Source: Viridibacillus arvi (lineage in GTDB: Bacteria; Bacillota; Bacilli; Bacillales_A; Planococcaceae). Taken from it: a stretch of 64,000 nucleotides of DNA. Shown here piece after piece: positions 26,633-36,859 of the stretch (positions are counted from its first letter, which is position 1; every line of letters begins with the position of its first letter). The stretch spans positions 81,296-145,295 of the forward strand of contig NZ_LILB01000005.1 of the NCBI RefSeq assembly GCF_001274945.1. The letters are read 5' to 3'. The notes under the pieces were generated by a model. The model worked only from the letters and a program-made list of their open reading frames with translations. It made no database searches and was not told the origin of the DNA. The translations under genes and the position numbers were made by a program.

Positions 26633-26746
26633 CTTTTAACTATAGCAAGTGATAGGTTTTAGTTGTTATAGTTTAACTACCATATTGATTTAAAGCAAAG
26701 AAATTGATGATGAAATCTTGGTATAGATTTCTTAAATAAATGCTTT

Positions 26747-26786
26747 AAAACTCTTACTCATAATTGAGTAAGAGTTTTAGTTTATA
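26747..26786 (+). terminator. Terminator after the LysR gene
   Basis: AAAACTCTTACTCA-TAAT-TGAGTAAGAGTTTT is a perfect stem followed by AGTTTA. It lies about 115 bp past the stop in an otherwise featureless 314-bp gap before the Rad52-like gene. Confidence 0.75.
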
Positions 26787-26946
26787 TGTTTTCTTTTTTT
26801 CTAATTAAGTTATGGGGAGATTTTATGTAGAGTTAATATAGTTGATTCCCTTAAAAAGTAATGCTAAGAAATAGAACTCTCTATTACTATAAAAATGCTT
26901 ACAAATTGAATACGTTAAATAAATCTTAATAGATTTTCTCTTATTT

Positions 26947-27519
26947 TTATATTTTCTTGATTAAGTGTTTAGGTACATGCTCAGTACAGTAAGGTAATTT
27001 TATCCTATTAACTTCTAAGAATAATTGATCAACATCAGTTAGTTTCTTAGCACAACGCTGGCACACTCGTTCTACATCCGTTTCTCGTACAGCTTCACTT
27101 CTATTTATTTCTATACTTTCGTCACTCTCACAATCACGATATGGTGCTAGGTCAGACCATCCGATAAGGAATTTATCACAAGCGCTACGTATCGCATCTG
27201 ATTCAGCAGCATTTACTGCATTTTTAAATGCTGAAACATTTTTGATATCCTTACCTCTGACATAATGACTAAACCCCATACCGCTTCTTTTTGCTCCAAG
27301 TATAGATAACTCACCTCTTACAATTACTGCACTATCAGCTTCTACAATTATAGGTTCTCCTATTATAGACCAAGACCAATGCTCTCCTGCTACCTTTTCC
27401 AGTCGACTAATATAAACTTGTACTGGAATATGTGCTTGTCTCTGATTAGATGATGAGAATTGCACTGTACCATTTGGAAAAGGAGCCTGTAACGCTTGTG
27501 CTATCTCTTTATAGTTCAT
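26947..27519 (-). CDS. Rad52/Rad22-like single-strand annealing protein with C-terminal zinc motif
   Basis: This 190-residue protein has a Rad52-family core at about 5-128: an N-terminal APFP..TVQFSSSNQ, a PVQVYISRLEKVAGEHWSWSI strand-helix and the signature GMGFSHYVRGKDIKNVSAFKNAVNAAESDAIRSACDKFLIG, comparable to the KG-x-SDA-x-KRAA-x-KFGIG segment of Rad52. After an acidic linker there is CQRC (153-156) and CTEH (178-181), a probable zinc knuckle. Its ATG overlaps the upstream AbrB-like gene by 11 bp. In other Firmicutes such proteins are found in phages or plasmids; no other phage gene is seen here. Confidence 0.7.
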   Translation of the reverse strand: MNYKEIAQALQAPFPNGTVQFSSSNQRQAHIPVQVYISRLEKVAGEHWSWSIIGEPIIVEADSAVIVRGELSILGAKRSGMGFSHYVRGKDIKNVSAFKNAVNAAESDAIRSACDKFLIGWSDLAPYRDCESDESIEINRSEAVRETDVERVCQRCAKKLTDVDQLFLEVNRIKLPYCTEHVPKHLIKKI

Positions 27520-28054
27520 TTATTTCTCCTTCATTAATTATTTTTTCTACTAGTTGCTTAAAATATGGAAGTTGCTCTTCTAATTCATTGATTCCTTCAA
27601 TATTAGTAATGAGTTTCTTTTCAAAAGAAGATTGATTTAACAGCCATAATGCTAATATCCCTGCGGCTTTACGTAGTGTTTCTTCACGATAATTAGGAGA
27701 TAATACTTCAACTTTCGGCTGTAAAGTCCCATTTGCATTTGTTTGTATATATGTAATCGAAACTAAGTACTTTTCAAACCATATTCTAAATATTGAGTAA
27801 GGATTAATTTCTAAATCAATACGCCCCTCCTCGCAACAAATAAAGCAAGGTTGGTTTAAATCTACTACCTTTTCACCTTCACATAGAGGACAAATATTTA
27901 CCTGATTATCATTGGTTAAATAGACTCTTTTCGTAGAGAGATCTATTGTGAATTTTAATTTATCTTTTTCTTTTATCTTAAGAAATGACCGAATTTTTTT
28001 GGGTATTGTTACTTGACCTTTAGATGTAACCGTACTTACTTCTTCTAGCTTCAT
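27509..28054 (-). CDS. AbrB/MazE/SpoVT-type DNA-binding protein with CxxC zinc ribbon
   Basis: The product is about 181 residues. The ATG at 28054 is preferred because GGGGGAG precedes it. Residues 5-48 form an AbrB swapped-hairpin domain (STVTSKGQVTIPKKIRSFLKIKEKDKLKF). CPLC (55-58) and CFIC (70-73) form a four-cysteine zinc ribbon. The rest is helical and unrecognised. The stop overlaps the Rad52-like start, so the two proteins are likely made together. The AbrB part may autoregulate the pair. The combination is not a standard toxin-antitoxin pair, since the partner has no toxin fold. Confidence 0.7.
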   Translation of the reverse strand: MKLEEVSTVTSKGQVTIPKKIRSFLKIKEKDKLKFTIDLSTKRVYLTNDNQVNICPLCEGEKVVDLNQPCFICCEEGRIDLEINPYSIFRIWFEKYLVSITYIQTNANGTLQPKVEVLSPNYREETLRKAAGILALWLLNQSSFEKKLITNIEGINELEEQLPYFKQLVEKIINEGEINEL

Positions 28055-28336
28055 CGTTCTCCCCCTATGCTTATTGGACTCAGCAAGCACTATATTGAAT
28101 CTGTTTTTCCTTTGAAGCCGTTTAATCTCCTTACTTTTATAATAAAATTCCTTACTTTTTAGACTAACTAGGAACTTTCACTTTGTCAATAATAATACAG
28201 TTCTCTAATCACAAGGCTCTGTTTAACTTGATTGTGTTTTTATCAAATTTAAAGTGTATTAGAATTAATAGATCGATTATGCTCCTTGTTATGAAAGCGA
28301 ATATTAAAACACAGCACCTTAAAGTTATGCAAATTC

Positions 28337-28513
28337 ACATAAGCTTAGTTTTACAAATTCAGGAAGAGTTCTTTCGTTAGGCTATTTATATCCTGAACGT
28401 TATTATGCTATCATTTTTCTTAATGGAATTGTTGCGTTTGTTTCATTTGTAGGTTTTCTTGCATGTTTAATAGGTGCAATAGTTTGTTCTATAAATGTCT
28501 TACTACAATTCTA
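28337..28513 (+). pseudogene. Decayed membrane-protein fragment without a start codon
   Basis: A frame with no start but protein-like content runs from after a TAA near 28334 to TAA at about 28511. It reads SYANSHKLSFTNSGRVLSLG, then a Tyr-rich YLYPERYYAII and a long hydrophobic helix (FLNGIVAFVSFVGFLACLIG). This suggests the tail of a lost small membrane protein. The rest of the 531-bp gap around it holds nothing recognisable. Confidence 0.3.
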
Positions 28514-28543
28514 ACAACGTAACTTATTCCTTTTACACACCTT

Positions 28544-28578
28544 AAAAAACCAGCTTCTCGATGGAGAAACTGGTTTTT
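28544..28578 (-). terminator. Terminator of the chemoreceptor gene
   Basis: On the minus strand AACCAGTTTCTC-CATC-GAGAAGCTGG is followed by TTTTTTAAGG, directly after the stop. Confidence 0.8.
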
Positions 28579-28585
28579 ATGTGCT

Positions 28586-30301
28586 TTACAATTTAAATTT
28601 CTGTACTTGTAAATTAAGTTCTTCTGCAAGTTCAGCTAGATGATCTGAGCTATTAGAAATTTCCTCCATCGAACTTGTTGTTTGTTGAACAGTTGCAGTA
28701 GTTTCTTCTACTCCTGCTGCAGATTCCTGAGAGACAGCAGCAATATCATCAATTGACTGATTAATTTGCAAAGTTGTTTGAGAAATACCACTTAAATTAT
28801 TTGATATGACATTAATATTATCAATCATATTACCAATCGCATTTGAAATATTGTTGAATGTCTCACCTGTAGAGGCGATTTGTTCTGTTCCTTGAATCAC
28901 TTCCTCATAACCACTTTGGAGTGAAGTTGTTACATTTTTTGTTTCTTGTTGTATCTTTTGAACAATACCAGCTATATCAGTTACTGAGAAAGTTACTTGT
29001 TCAGCTAACTTTCGTACTTCATCAGCTACTACAGCAAAACCTTTTCCTTGTTCGCCAGCACGGGCTGCTTCAATTGCTGCGTTTAAAGCAAGTAAATTTG
29101 TTTGATCTGCAATACTTGTAATGACAGATACCAATTTTGAAATTTCTAAAGATTGCACGGCTAAATTTTCTACTTTTTGCACTGATTCTTGAACGATTCC
29201 ATCAATTTTTCGCATTTGTTCAGTAGAAGCTATCATTAGTTTACTGCCTTCATATGTAAGACTTTGAACATTCGAAGTATGATTGTTCATTTTCTCACCC
29301 TCATAATTTGCTTCTTTTACTTTTTGAGTAAATGAGTCCATTACTGTCGCTAAATCACTTGTGTTACTTGCTTGGGATTCAGTTCCTTCAGCAATTTCTT
29401 GCATTGTTAACGCTATTTGTGTACTACCCGTTTTTACTTCTAATGCAGATTGTGCAAGTTCTTCACTATTTGAAGCAACTTGATTGGACACATCTTTAAT
29501 ATTACTCAAAATTTCATGAACATTTTTACTCATTAAATTGGTCGCTTCAATTAATTGTCCAATCTCGTCTTCAGACGTTTTTGGAAGGTCTGGCTGACTT
29601 ATATCACCTTGCGAAATCTCCGTCATACGTTTTGCCACGAGTTTGATTGGTTTTACGATCATTCGAGCAGTTATATAAGCTACAACCACTGAAAGGATAG
29701 TAAGTAATATAGTTGAAATAATACTTATTAATTGATTATTTTCTCCATTCTCAATCATCTCTTTACCTATTTTCTTAATAGCCTCTTCTCGAGTGTTCGC
29801 TAACTCTTCATAACCTTCCTGTATTTCACTGGCTTGTTCATCCACCGACTTCAGGTTATCTGCAGCTAGTTGCTTATTTCCACGATCATATTCTTCAAAT
29901 ACATCTTCTTTTATATATGTACGCCACACTCTTGCTTTTTCTACTATTTCATCTAATTTTATCGAAGAAGTTAATCCTTCAACAATTGCTGCATTTTCTT
30001 CAGCGATATCCGTATATTCATCAAATTTTTCCTTATATTTTTTATCACCGGAAATAATATAACCTCTAGCTGCTGCCGTTCGATTTGCAAATGAAGTAGC
30101 CAACTCATCATCTGCTGCTAATATTTCTAACTCAAAATCAACAATCTCCTTCGTTGATTTCGTGGAGTTTTGCTGCATTATATAACTATACACATTATAC
30201 CCTGTCATTATAAGTACTACGATCATAAAGCCAATTGATATTTTCGCTCTTACTGTTTTGAAGTTTTTAAACTCTAGTATTTTCCCCAACTTCACTCTCA
30301 C
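28586..30301 (-). CDS. Methyl-accepting chemotaxis protein with CHASE3-like sensor
   Basis: The protein has 571 residues. A first helix (about 19-40) and a second (about 190-212) bracket an extracellular four-helix CHASE3-like domain ([27 protein letters not shown] is typical). HAMP follows ([20 protein letters not shown]), then the long methylation/signalling coiled coil with the invariant tip [40 protein letters not shown]. Translation may begin at a GTG two codons in, which is better placed for AAAGGG. It would signal to CheA/CheW at the cell pole. Ligand unknown; monocistronic. Confidence 0.92.
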   Translation of the reverse strand: MRVKLGKILEFKNFKTVRAKISIGFMIVVLIMTGYNVYSYIMQQNSTKSTKEIVDFELEILAADDELATSFANRTAAARGYIISGDKKYKEKFDEYTDIAEENAAIVEGLTSSIKLDEIVEKARVWRTYIKEDVFEEYDRGNKQLAADNLKSVDEQASEIQEGYEELANTREEAIKKIGKEMIENGENNQLISIISTILLTILSVVVAYITARMIVKPIKLVAKRMTEISQGDISQPDLPKTSEDEIGQLIEATNLMSKNVHEILSNIKDVSNQVASNSEELAQSALEVKTGSTQIALTMQEIAEGTESQASNTSDLATVMDSFTQKVKEANYEGEKMNNHTSNVQSLTYEGSKLMIASTEQMRKIDGIVQESVQKVENLAVQSLEISKLVSVITSIADQTNLLALNAAIEAARAGEQGKGFAVVADEVRKLAEQVTFSVTDIAGIVQKIQQETKNVTTSLQSGYEEVIQGTEQIASTGETFNNISNAIGNMIDNINVISNNLSGISQTTLQINQSIDDIAAVSQESAAGVEETTATVQQTTSSMEEISNSSDHLAELAEELNLQVQKFKL

Positions 30302-30632
30302 CCTTTAGTTTATTTTATGTAATTCTATTAAAAGTTTACCTTCTTATTAAAAAATACAAAATAAGTAAATATATGATATTAAATCAATTTTCGTCAAATA
30401 ACCTCCATCTAGCATTATACATTATAATATCAAAAATAATAGTATTATTTTACCACAACTTTATACTTACAAAATACAGTTTATTCAGAAATTAACACAT
30501 CATTAACCCTATCACATTGCGACAAACATGAATATAAAGTTGCGAAAACTAAAAAAACTAACACATGATTACATATCATGCGTTAGCCTAATTTTTAGTA
30601 TAAATATGTTACTTAATGAAACAAATCAACTA
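30302..30632. other. Intergenic region between chemoreceptor and DUF2339 genes
   Basis: This AT-rich gap of 331 bp contains the chemoreceptor promoter region and the terminator of the DUF2339 gene at 30551-30590. No SigD-type promoter or small gene was recognised. Confidence 0.5.
30551..30590 (-). terminator. Terminator after the DUF2339 gene
   Basis: On the minus strand CTAACGCATGAT-ATGTA-ATCATGTGTTAG is followed by TTTTTTTAG. Confidence 0.8.
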
Positions 30633-32738
30633 CTACAAATCTTCTTTCTGTAATAACTTATTCGACAACCATAAGCCAAATCCACCAATGCTAATAAAGA
30701 GAATTGCACGAATAAGTAAATCTAAATACGAAAGATCAAAGAATATTAATTTCGCTATTCCGAAAACTAATAAACTATATCCTGTATAACGGATGAATTT
30801 TTGCTGTCCTTTCGAACTAATCCATAGGGCAATACATGCAGTAATAAGAATAATAATCGTATGCCCTGTATATAGGAATCTTTCACCGAAATAATGTACT
30901 GTATGAATTTGTGATAGCAATGTAATAACTGCAATCATATTTACAAGAAGTCCAATAGAAATAATTGGTTCCACGGATTTCCTTAATATTTCTTGCCATT
31001 TTCCAAAGTAATTTTTCCCTTTATAATTTGAGTATAGTATGTAACTAAATATAACTACATAAACTATTCTCAAGAAGATATTTTTGGCAACTACCTGGTC
31101 AGATATATCATATACGGGTAAAACATAGACCATTGAGTAGCAGAAGCTAAATAGGAATACTACCGGTAAAAATCTTCCGATAAATTTCTCCTTTATTAAT
31201 AGTACTGTAATAGTTGTAACAGCTAAGACAATTAATAAGAAGTATGGTAACTCACCTTCTATATGAAAATATCCATAATCTACCTTAGCAATATAGGCGA
31301 ATACATAGAAGCTAATTAATATCGGCACAATCTCTAATATTGCAAACTCTTGCATTGCTTTTTCAAAACGCCCCAATTTAGTTTTTGGACGATTTGCAAT
31401 TTTAAATAAGACAAGCATGTATACAATCATGAGTAATTGATTGATATTTTCAAAGCGCCAAAATGGCTCGACTGAACTATCTAAAAAGACAAACAAAACA
31501 ATAATTGTGAATATAAGCGAATTTGTTACTTTCATCATGCTAGCACGTAAACGTAGGGCTAATAGCAAACTGATAAATGCAGTGAATGGTAATAAGAACT
31601 CTTTCAAATTAGTTGCTACTTCTAACTGAACGAAGAAATTCATCACAGCTACTAATGCCACTGTACTGAAAACATCTATAAGTCTTCTCTGCTTTTTTAA
31701 ATAAGCATAACTCCCAAGAGCGATGAAACCAATCATGTAAACTAGTAAGAAAAAGCTAGTATAATTAACAGCTATTAAATTAATGAAAAATAAACTAATC
31801 ATACCAATACTAAAGAGTAGACTCTCATATAGCGTTGATATTTTTTGTTCAGCTTCATAAAACCGAATCCAACTGTACAAGAAAATTCCTAATACAATTA
31901 AAAATGTACAGCCAAATGCAATCTCTTGATAATTATTCATAAAACCAACAATTAATACTGCCATTTGCGAAAAGAGTAACCCTGTATATAGTGCAATTAT
32001 TTGTCGATGCTTCCAAATAACAATTTGTAAACATGCAAATAATAAAACAATAAAGCCTAATATAATAGTCTCACCAAATGCCATATACTCAAGTAAATAC
32101 GGAAGAAGTAAAGATGTGAATGCTACAAAAACAGTCAGTACTTCACTCTTTTTCATATAACTAATAACAATTCCGTATGCAATATATAGTATTGCAACGA
32201 TTAGAGCAATAAATAAAGGTAAAACATCATACAAGATGGCTCCAGCAGCCGTCGTCAAAATACCGATGATAAATGCACCGCCGTAAAGCGTAATGTACAG
32301 TGCTTTTTGACGTTTCTTTTTATATTCCATAAAGTATGCTAGCCCAACCAAAACAAGAGAGAATACATACGCTAATGCAATTTTAAAACCATTAGCTAAA
32401 ATGCCATAATCACTAATTAACTTTAGTCCCCATAAGACACCAAATACAATCATAATCATAAAAACTTTTGGTAATGACCAAACTAGCATCTCTTCTATAG
32501 ACATTTCTTTTTTAGGTTCTTGAAGTGGTGTTTTATTTACTTCCACTTTCTGCACTGGCTGCTGTTTGAGCAGCTCGTTCTTAATAACAGTTTTCATTTC
32601 AGTATGTATGATTTCAGCTTTTTCTACTCTTTTGGTCCGTGGATCGATTTGATTTTGTAGCTGAGCCATTTCCCTCTTTAATATGGAAACTTCCTGCTCT
32701 AATTCAATTAGCCGTTTCTCTAAATTATTTGAATGCAT
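30633..32738 (-). CDS. DUF2339 large polytopic membrane protein
   Basis: The protein has 701 residues. The first 45 form a soluble coiled coil (NNLEKRLIELEQEVSILKREMAQLQNQI). A linker to about 85 is followed by some twenty transmembrane helices packed to the C-terminus, with short charged loops. This architecture is that of the DUF2339 family, whose function is unknown and which is widespread in Bacillales. The TAGGAGGTGA ribosome site is strong. It stands alone between terminators. A role in envelope biogenesis or transport is only a guess. Confidence 0.8.
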   Translation of the reverse strand: MHSNNLEKRLIELEQEVSILKREMAQLQNQIDPRTKRVEKAEIIHTEMKTVIKNELLKQQPVQKVEVNKTPLQEPKKEMSIEEMLVWSLPKVFMIMIVFGVLWGLKLISDYGILANGFKIALAYVFSLVLVGLAYFMEYKKKRQKALYITLYGGAFIIGILTTAAGAILYDVLPLFIALIVAILYIAYGIVISYMKKSEVLTVFVAFTSLLLPYLLEYMAFGETIILGFIVLLFACLQIVIWKHRQIIALYTGLLFSQMAVLIVGFMNNYQEIAFGCTFLIVLGIFLYSWIRFYEAEQKISTLYESLLFSIGMISLFFINLIAVNYTSFFLLVYMIGFIALGSYAYLKKQRRLIDVFSTVALVAVMNFFVQLEVATNLKEFLLPFTAFISLLLALRLRASMMKVTNSLIFTIIVLFVFLDSSVEPFWRFENINQLLMIVYMLVLFKIANRPKTKLGRFEKAMQEFAILEIVPILISFYVFAYIAKVDYGYFHIEGELPYFLLIVLAVTTITVLLIKEKFIGRFLPVVFLFSFCYSMVYVLPVYDISDQVVAKNIFLRIVYVVIFSYILYSNYKGKNYFGKWQEILRKSVEPIISIGLLVNMIAVITLLSQIHTVHYFGERFLYTGHTIIILITACIALWISSKGQQKFIRYTGYSLLVFGIAKLIFFDLSYLDLLIRAILFISIGGFGLWLSNKLLQKEDL

Positions 32739-32886
32739 TTACACTCACCTCCTACTTAATATATACGTCATTATACACATTGTTTTTACACAAAACAATA
32801 ATTATAGTTAAAAAAGATGTAAAATTACACTTTTTATAAAAAGTGATATATCAATTCCAAGCTTAATTAAAACCTCTTCTTAACAT

Positions 32887-32922
32887 ATGAAAAAGCTTCC
32901 GACGTTATATCGGAAGCTTTTC
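32887..32922 (-). terminator. Terminator after the MHS transporter operon
   Basis: AAAAGCTTCCGA-TATAACG-TCGGAAGCTTTTT pairs closely, with a T-run on the minus strand after the transporter stop at 32950. Confidence 0.8.
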
Positions 32923-32949
32923 GAAATAAAATAAATATTGGATTTTCTT

Positions 32950-34287
32950 TTAGTCAATTTCTAATGGCTTTGCAGAAGTTAAAATTATTCTTTCATCACT
33001 ATCTACATCATCTTCTACATGATCCTCATATTGTGTGACCTTCCTCGTATCAGGTGCGAAAATCGCTAGAATTAGTGATAATAATAAACCACCTATCATA
33101 AAGCTTCCAAATATATAAGGAGCAGCTCCGTATTTTGCACTCATTGAAGCCCATAGCATTGGCCCGAAGCCAACGATGGCAGCTGCAATTTGATAACCGA
33201 CAGACAAACCCGTATAACGGACTTTAGCTGGAAATAGCTCTGAAAATAGTGTTCCTTGAGTTGAAAAAATTGTAGCCCAAAGAATTCCTAACAGTACAAC
33301 CTGCATAAAGTAGAACATCGTTACACTTTGAGGAATCATGATGAAATACGGAATCGATAGTACAAGCATGCCAACTAGGCCAACGATATAAATAGTCTTT
33401 CTACCAATATAATCAGATAAATAACCGACAATAGGAATCGTTATTATCATCGTTGCACAACTAATTGTTAATGCCATTAATGCTGTATCTCTAGAATAGC
33501 CCAAATAAGATGTCGCATATACTAATATAAAGGACATTAAGAATACATTGAAAAAGCCATCACCTAGCTTTAAGCCAATAATGCGTAACACATCACGCCA
33601 GTTGTATTTGAATGTTTCAACAATCGGCACCTTCGCCAATTCGCCCTGATCCTTTTGACGTTGAAACTCTGGTGTTTCCTCAATACCACTTCGAATCCAA
33701 ATCGCTAATACTATTAATACTGCGCTGAACAAGAACGGTAACCTCCAGCCCCAAGCCATAAACTGCGTCTCTGTCGTTAACGAACTGATTAATGTAAAAC
33801 TAAATGTCCCTGCAACTAAACCTAAAGGAACACCTAATTGTGGAATCGAGCCGAATAAACCACGCACACCTTTTGGAGCAGATTCAGTCGCTAATAATAC
33901 AGCTCCACCCCATTCACCACCAAGGGCAATTCCCTGTATCAATCGTAATGCAACCAATAGTAGCGGTGCTAATACCCCTACCTGCGCATAAGTCGGTAAT
34001 AAACCAATTAAAAACGAACTCCCTCCCATACCTATTAAGGTCAACATTAGAGAAGCTTTCCGACCTATTTTATCTCCCATATGTCCAAAAATAACACTAC
34101 CGATAGGACGGGCTGCATAACCTGCTCCAAATGTTGCGAAGGCAATCAAAATGGAAACTGCTGGATCACCCGTTGGAAAAAATAATGTTGAAAACACTAA
34201 CCCTGTTGCCGTCCCATAAAGATAGAAATCATACCACTCTATTACAGACCCTGCTAGACTTGCAAAAAGTAATCGTCTCTTTTTCAT
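32950..34287 (-). CDS. MFS transporter of the metabolite:H+ symporter (MHS) family
   Basis: This 445-residue protein has 12 predicted helices. The opening RRLLFASLAGSVIEWYDFYLYGTATGLVFSTLFFP is the MHS hallmark (ShiA/ProP/KgtP-type). GHMGDKIGRKASLMLTL is the loop 2-3 motif and ALRLIQGIALGGEWGGAVLLATESAP the helix-4/5 motif. The family imports carboxylates or betaines such as shikimate, alpha-ketoglutarate, proline betaine or carnitine. It is 24 bp downstream of an acyl-CoA ligase gene in one operon, so a carboxylic acid that is then CoA-activated is the likely cargo. Confidence 0.9.
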   Translation of the reverse strand: MKKRRLLFASLAGSVIEWYDFYLYGTATGLVFSTLFFPTGDPAVSILIAFATFGAGYAARPIGSVIFGHMGDKIGRKASLMLTLIGMGGSSFLIGLLPTYAQVGVLAPLLLVALRLIQGIALGGEWGGAVLLATESAPKGVRGLFGSIPQLGVPLGLVAGTFSFTLISSLTTETQFMAWGWRLPFLFSAVLIVLAIWIRSGIEETPEFQRQKDQGELAKVPIVETFKYNWRDVLRIIGLKLGDGFFNVFLMSFILVYATSYLGYSRDTALMALTISCATMIITIPIVGYLSDYIGRKTIYIVGLVGMLVLSIPYFIMIPQSVTMFYFMQVVLLGILWATIFSTQGTLFSELFPAKVRYTGLSVGYQIAAAIVGFGPMLWASMSAKYGAAPYIFGSFMIGGLLLSLILAIFAPDTRKVTQYEDHVEDDVDSDERIILTSAKPLEID

Positions 34288-34311
34288 ATAAAGCCTCCCT
34301 CTAATAGTTGA

Positions 34312-35874
34312 TTAGCTCGTACGTATTGATTGTCTTAAGATATGCTTTTGAATTTTTCCAACAGGTGTTCTTGGAAAAGCTGTCACAAACTCAATTTCAT
34401 CTGGCACTTTAAATTTCGCTAGCTTTAATTTACAAAATTCTATGAGCATCTGCTCGCTCACCTGTGCACCCTCGTTCAAAATAACAAAGGCTTTAATTGC
34501 CTCATCACGTATATCATCTGGAACACCAATGACCGCCACTTCATATACATCGGAATGTTCCACTAGTACGCTCTCCACTTCATTTGCAGCAACATTTTCT
34601 CCTGAACGCTTAATCATATCCTTCATACGATCGATAAAGTAAAAATAACCATCCTGCGCTATTCGAGCATTATCTCCAGTCAGTAGCCAGTTATTTTGTA
34701 GCGCTTCTTTTGTTGCCTCTTCATTTTTAAAATAACCCTTCATCAACGTTCTACCGGGTACTCCCCTAACAGCAATTTGTCCAACAGTACCTTCAGGTAA
34801 ATCCACACCGTTTTCATCTACAATTTTCACTTCATACCCAATACTCGGCTTACCAATACTCATATTTTTTCTTATGCCATGTACCGGATTGATCAAAGGT
34901 ACCCCAATAGTCTCTGTCATACCGTACATTTGAAGTAATTGAATATCAAATTTCTGCTCAAATTCATCAAGCTGATGCTCAGCAACAGACTGCGCAAACA
35001 TGATTAAACGTAAACTATTTTTTTGGTCTTCTAAATCATATTGCTGTGCTAAAATCATTCTAATTGGAGCTGCAAACAGTGAGCCAACCGTAGCACCCAG
35101 CCTTTTAGCCTGCTTGAAATATCTCGATGCGCTAAATTTTTCTGTTAATGCCACACTTGCCCCAACAATTAGAGCCGACATTGTCGAATAATACTGAGCG
35201 TTACCGTGGAAAAGTGGTAACACAACGAACTGACGATCTTCTGGACGCAAGGAAATTGATTGCGCTATCATCTCTCCTGCATAAATATAATTAGCGTGCG
35301 TCACTTGAACGCCTTTTGGCTTTGAAGTCGTACCCGATGTATATAGCATTCCAGCTATATCACCAGAAAAGATTTCAATTTCCCGTTCCATTTTTTCAGA
35401 AGCCTGTTCCATTAATGCAGTAGCATTAAGAGCATGCTCATGATTTCCTTCAAATCGGGTTAACAATATGTTTTGTAATAAAGGTAACTTCTTTCTAACC
35501 GCTTCAAACTTTTGTATATATTCCATTTCAGTCATGAGAAGTACTGATTCAGAATGGCTCAGTATGTATTCCATTTCATCACTTGTGGATAGAATATTTG
35601 TTGGTACCATAATGGCACCAATCCCTCCGATTGCAAACCATGCAACCATAAAATCAATACTATTTGGCAAATGTAATGTAATATGATCACCTTTTTGAAT
35701 ACCTAAATCTAGAAATACATTTTCGAGTTTCGTCACCCTTTTTTGAAAATCCATGTAACTAAGCTCTTCTTGCTCTCCACTAGCATTTTCAAATAATAAA
35801 AAGGTCTTTTCGGGATACATCTGCGTTCTTTCTTCTAGTAAACTTCTTAATGTGATATGACCCATAATATCCAA
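34312..35874 (-). CDS. Acyl-CoA synthetase/AMP-dependent ligase (CaiC-like)
   Basis: This 520-residue ANL-superfamily ligase has P-loop A3 GMLYTSGTTSKPKGVQVTH (about 180-198), A5 MYGMTETIGVPLINP, A7/A8 WLLTGDNARIAQDGYFYFIDRMKDMIKRSGENVAANEVE and the A10 lysine in FPRTPVGKIQKHILR. The start is TTG at 35874, eight bases from GGGAGG; the next ATG (35865) is too far. It would activate a carboxylic acid, possibly carnitine- or crotonobetaine-like, to its CoA thioester. It is operonic with the MHS transporter and divergent from a TetR regulator. Confidence 0.88.
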   Translation of the reverse strand: MDIMGHITLRSLLEERTQMYPEKTFLLFENASGEQEELSYMDFQKRVTKLENVFLDLGIQKGDHITLHLPNSIDFMVAWFAIGGIGAIMVPTNILSTSDEMEYILSHSESVLLMTEMEYIQKFEAVRKKLPLLQNILLTRFEGNHEHALNATALMEQASEKMEREIEIFSGDIAGMLYTSGTTSKPKGVQVTHANYIYAGEMIAQSISLRPEDRQFVVLPLFHGNAQYYSTMSALIVGASVALTEKFSASRYFKQAKRLGATVGSLFAAPIRMILAQQYDLEDQKNSLRLIMFAQSVAEHQLDEFEQKFDIQLLQMYGMTETIGVPLINPVHGIRKNMSIGKPSIGYEVKIVDENGVDLPEGTVGQIAVRGVPGRTLMKGYFKNEEATKEALQNNWLLTGDNARIAQDGYFYFIDRMKDMIKRSGENVAANEVESVLVEHSDVYEVAVIGVPDDIRDEAIKAFVILNEGAQVSEQMLIEFCKLKLAKFKVPDEIEFVTAFPRTPVGKIQKHILRQSIRTS

Positions 35875-35897
35875 AACATTTACCTCCCTATATATAT

Positions 35898-35911
35898 TTA
35901 AAGCGTTTTCA
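35898..35911. promoter_or_regulatory. cre-like site upstream of the acyl-CoA ligase
   Basis: TTAAAGCGTTTTCA matches the CcpA cre consensus with one mismatch (T for G at position 2). It sits 24 bp upstream of the ligase start codon, between the divergent genes, where binding could block transcription. Confidence 0.4.
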
Positions 35912-36084
35912 TTTGTAAGTTAGAATTTCACAGACTACGGTCACTGACTATAGTTTTTATATTAATTACATATATTTGCAATGTCAATAATTTTCTGAAT
36001 TTTCTAATTAAACTTTATTTTAATTTTTGAATAGGGTAAATTGAGGTTATATACTTTCATACCAGACAAAGAAGGGAGAAAACT

Positions 36085-36684
36085 ATGAACCAACTAACAC
36101 AAAGGCAATATCAAGCACTTAAAACGAAGAAAAAAATTCTAAAATCAGCCCTAGAGTTATTTAGCAAAAACGGTTTTAACAATGTAACAATCGATGAAAT
36201 TGCTAAAAATAGTGGCACATCCAAAGGTGCGTTTTATGTTCATTTCGATTCTAAATACGGTGTTTTTTTGGAGAAATTTAAAGAAATTGATCAATTTTAT
36301 GAGGAATTTACGAAGTCACTTCCATCAAACATTTCTTTTAACGAAAAAATTCTAAGGCTTTTCGAGGGTCAAATGATTTACTTACAAGAATCACTTGGTA
36401 AAGATTTAATGCGTACAGTTTATATGAGTGGCCTTATTGAAAACGAACACAACTTTTTTGTAAATATGGAACGTACACTTTACAAAATTATTGAGGGTTA
36501 CATACAAGAAGGAATTGAGCAAAATGAGCTCTCTAGCAACCTCCAAATTAGAAGAACATCCTTACTAATAAGTAGATGTATGCGTGGTACACTATACGAC
36601 TGGTTGCTATTCGGAGAAGATTACGACCTTGTTCAAGAGAGTGATCAATTTATTCGGATTTTCTTAAATGGATTAAAAAAGTAA
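36085..36684 (+). CDS. TetR-family regulator
   Basis: The protein has 199 residues. The TetR HTH is KKKILKSALELFSKNGFNNVTIDEIAKNSGTSKGAFYVHFDSKYGVF (about 14-60), very close to consensus. The remaining helical domain is a ligand pocket resembling fatty-acid and CoA-ester sensing members. It is divergent from the acyl-CoA ligase/MHS transporter pair, which it probably represses until a CoA ester or free acid appears. Confidence 0.9.
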   Translation: MNQLTQRQYQALKTKKKILKSALELFSKNGFNNVTIDEIAKNSGTSKGAFYVHFDSKYGVFLEKFKEIDQFYEEFTKSLPSNISFNEKILRLFEGQMIYLQESLGKDLMRTVYMSGLIENEHNFFVNMERTLYKIIEGYIQEGIEQNELSSNLQIRRTSLLISRCMRGTLYDWLLFGEDYDLVQESDQFIRIFLNGLKK

Positions 36685-36803
36685 ATAGAAGAGATAAGGA
36701 TATTGGGATCTAATCATGGATTTTTTCATCAACATCACTGTTTGTAACTACTACTCCCTATTGTTCATTACATAGGTAGCTATCACTCTCAAAATTAGAC
36801 AAC

Positions 36804-36850
36804 AAAAAAGAGCTACCCTACAAGTCAATTAGACTAGTAGGATAACTCTT
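36804..36850 (-). terminator. Terminator of the tRNA operon
   Basis: On the minus strand AAGAGTTATCCTAC / GTAGGGTAGCTCTT pairs around a short loop and is followed by TTTTTTG, just after the last tRNA. Confidence 0.8.
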
Positions 36851-36859
36851 AATTATGTA

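Noticed and set aside
27509-28054. Toxin-antitoxin pair based on the AbrB/MazE-type domain
   Set aside because: The partner gene encodes a Rad52-like protein, not a recognised toxin.
28183-28380. A 65-residue plus-strand frame upstream of the chemoreceptor terminator
   Set aside because: No ribosome site, and composition typical of AT-rich intergenic DNA; the more protein-like frame nearby is in a different phase and lacks a start.
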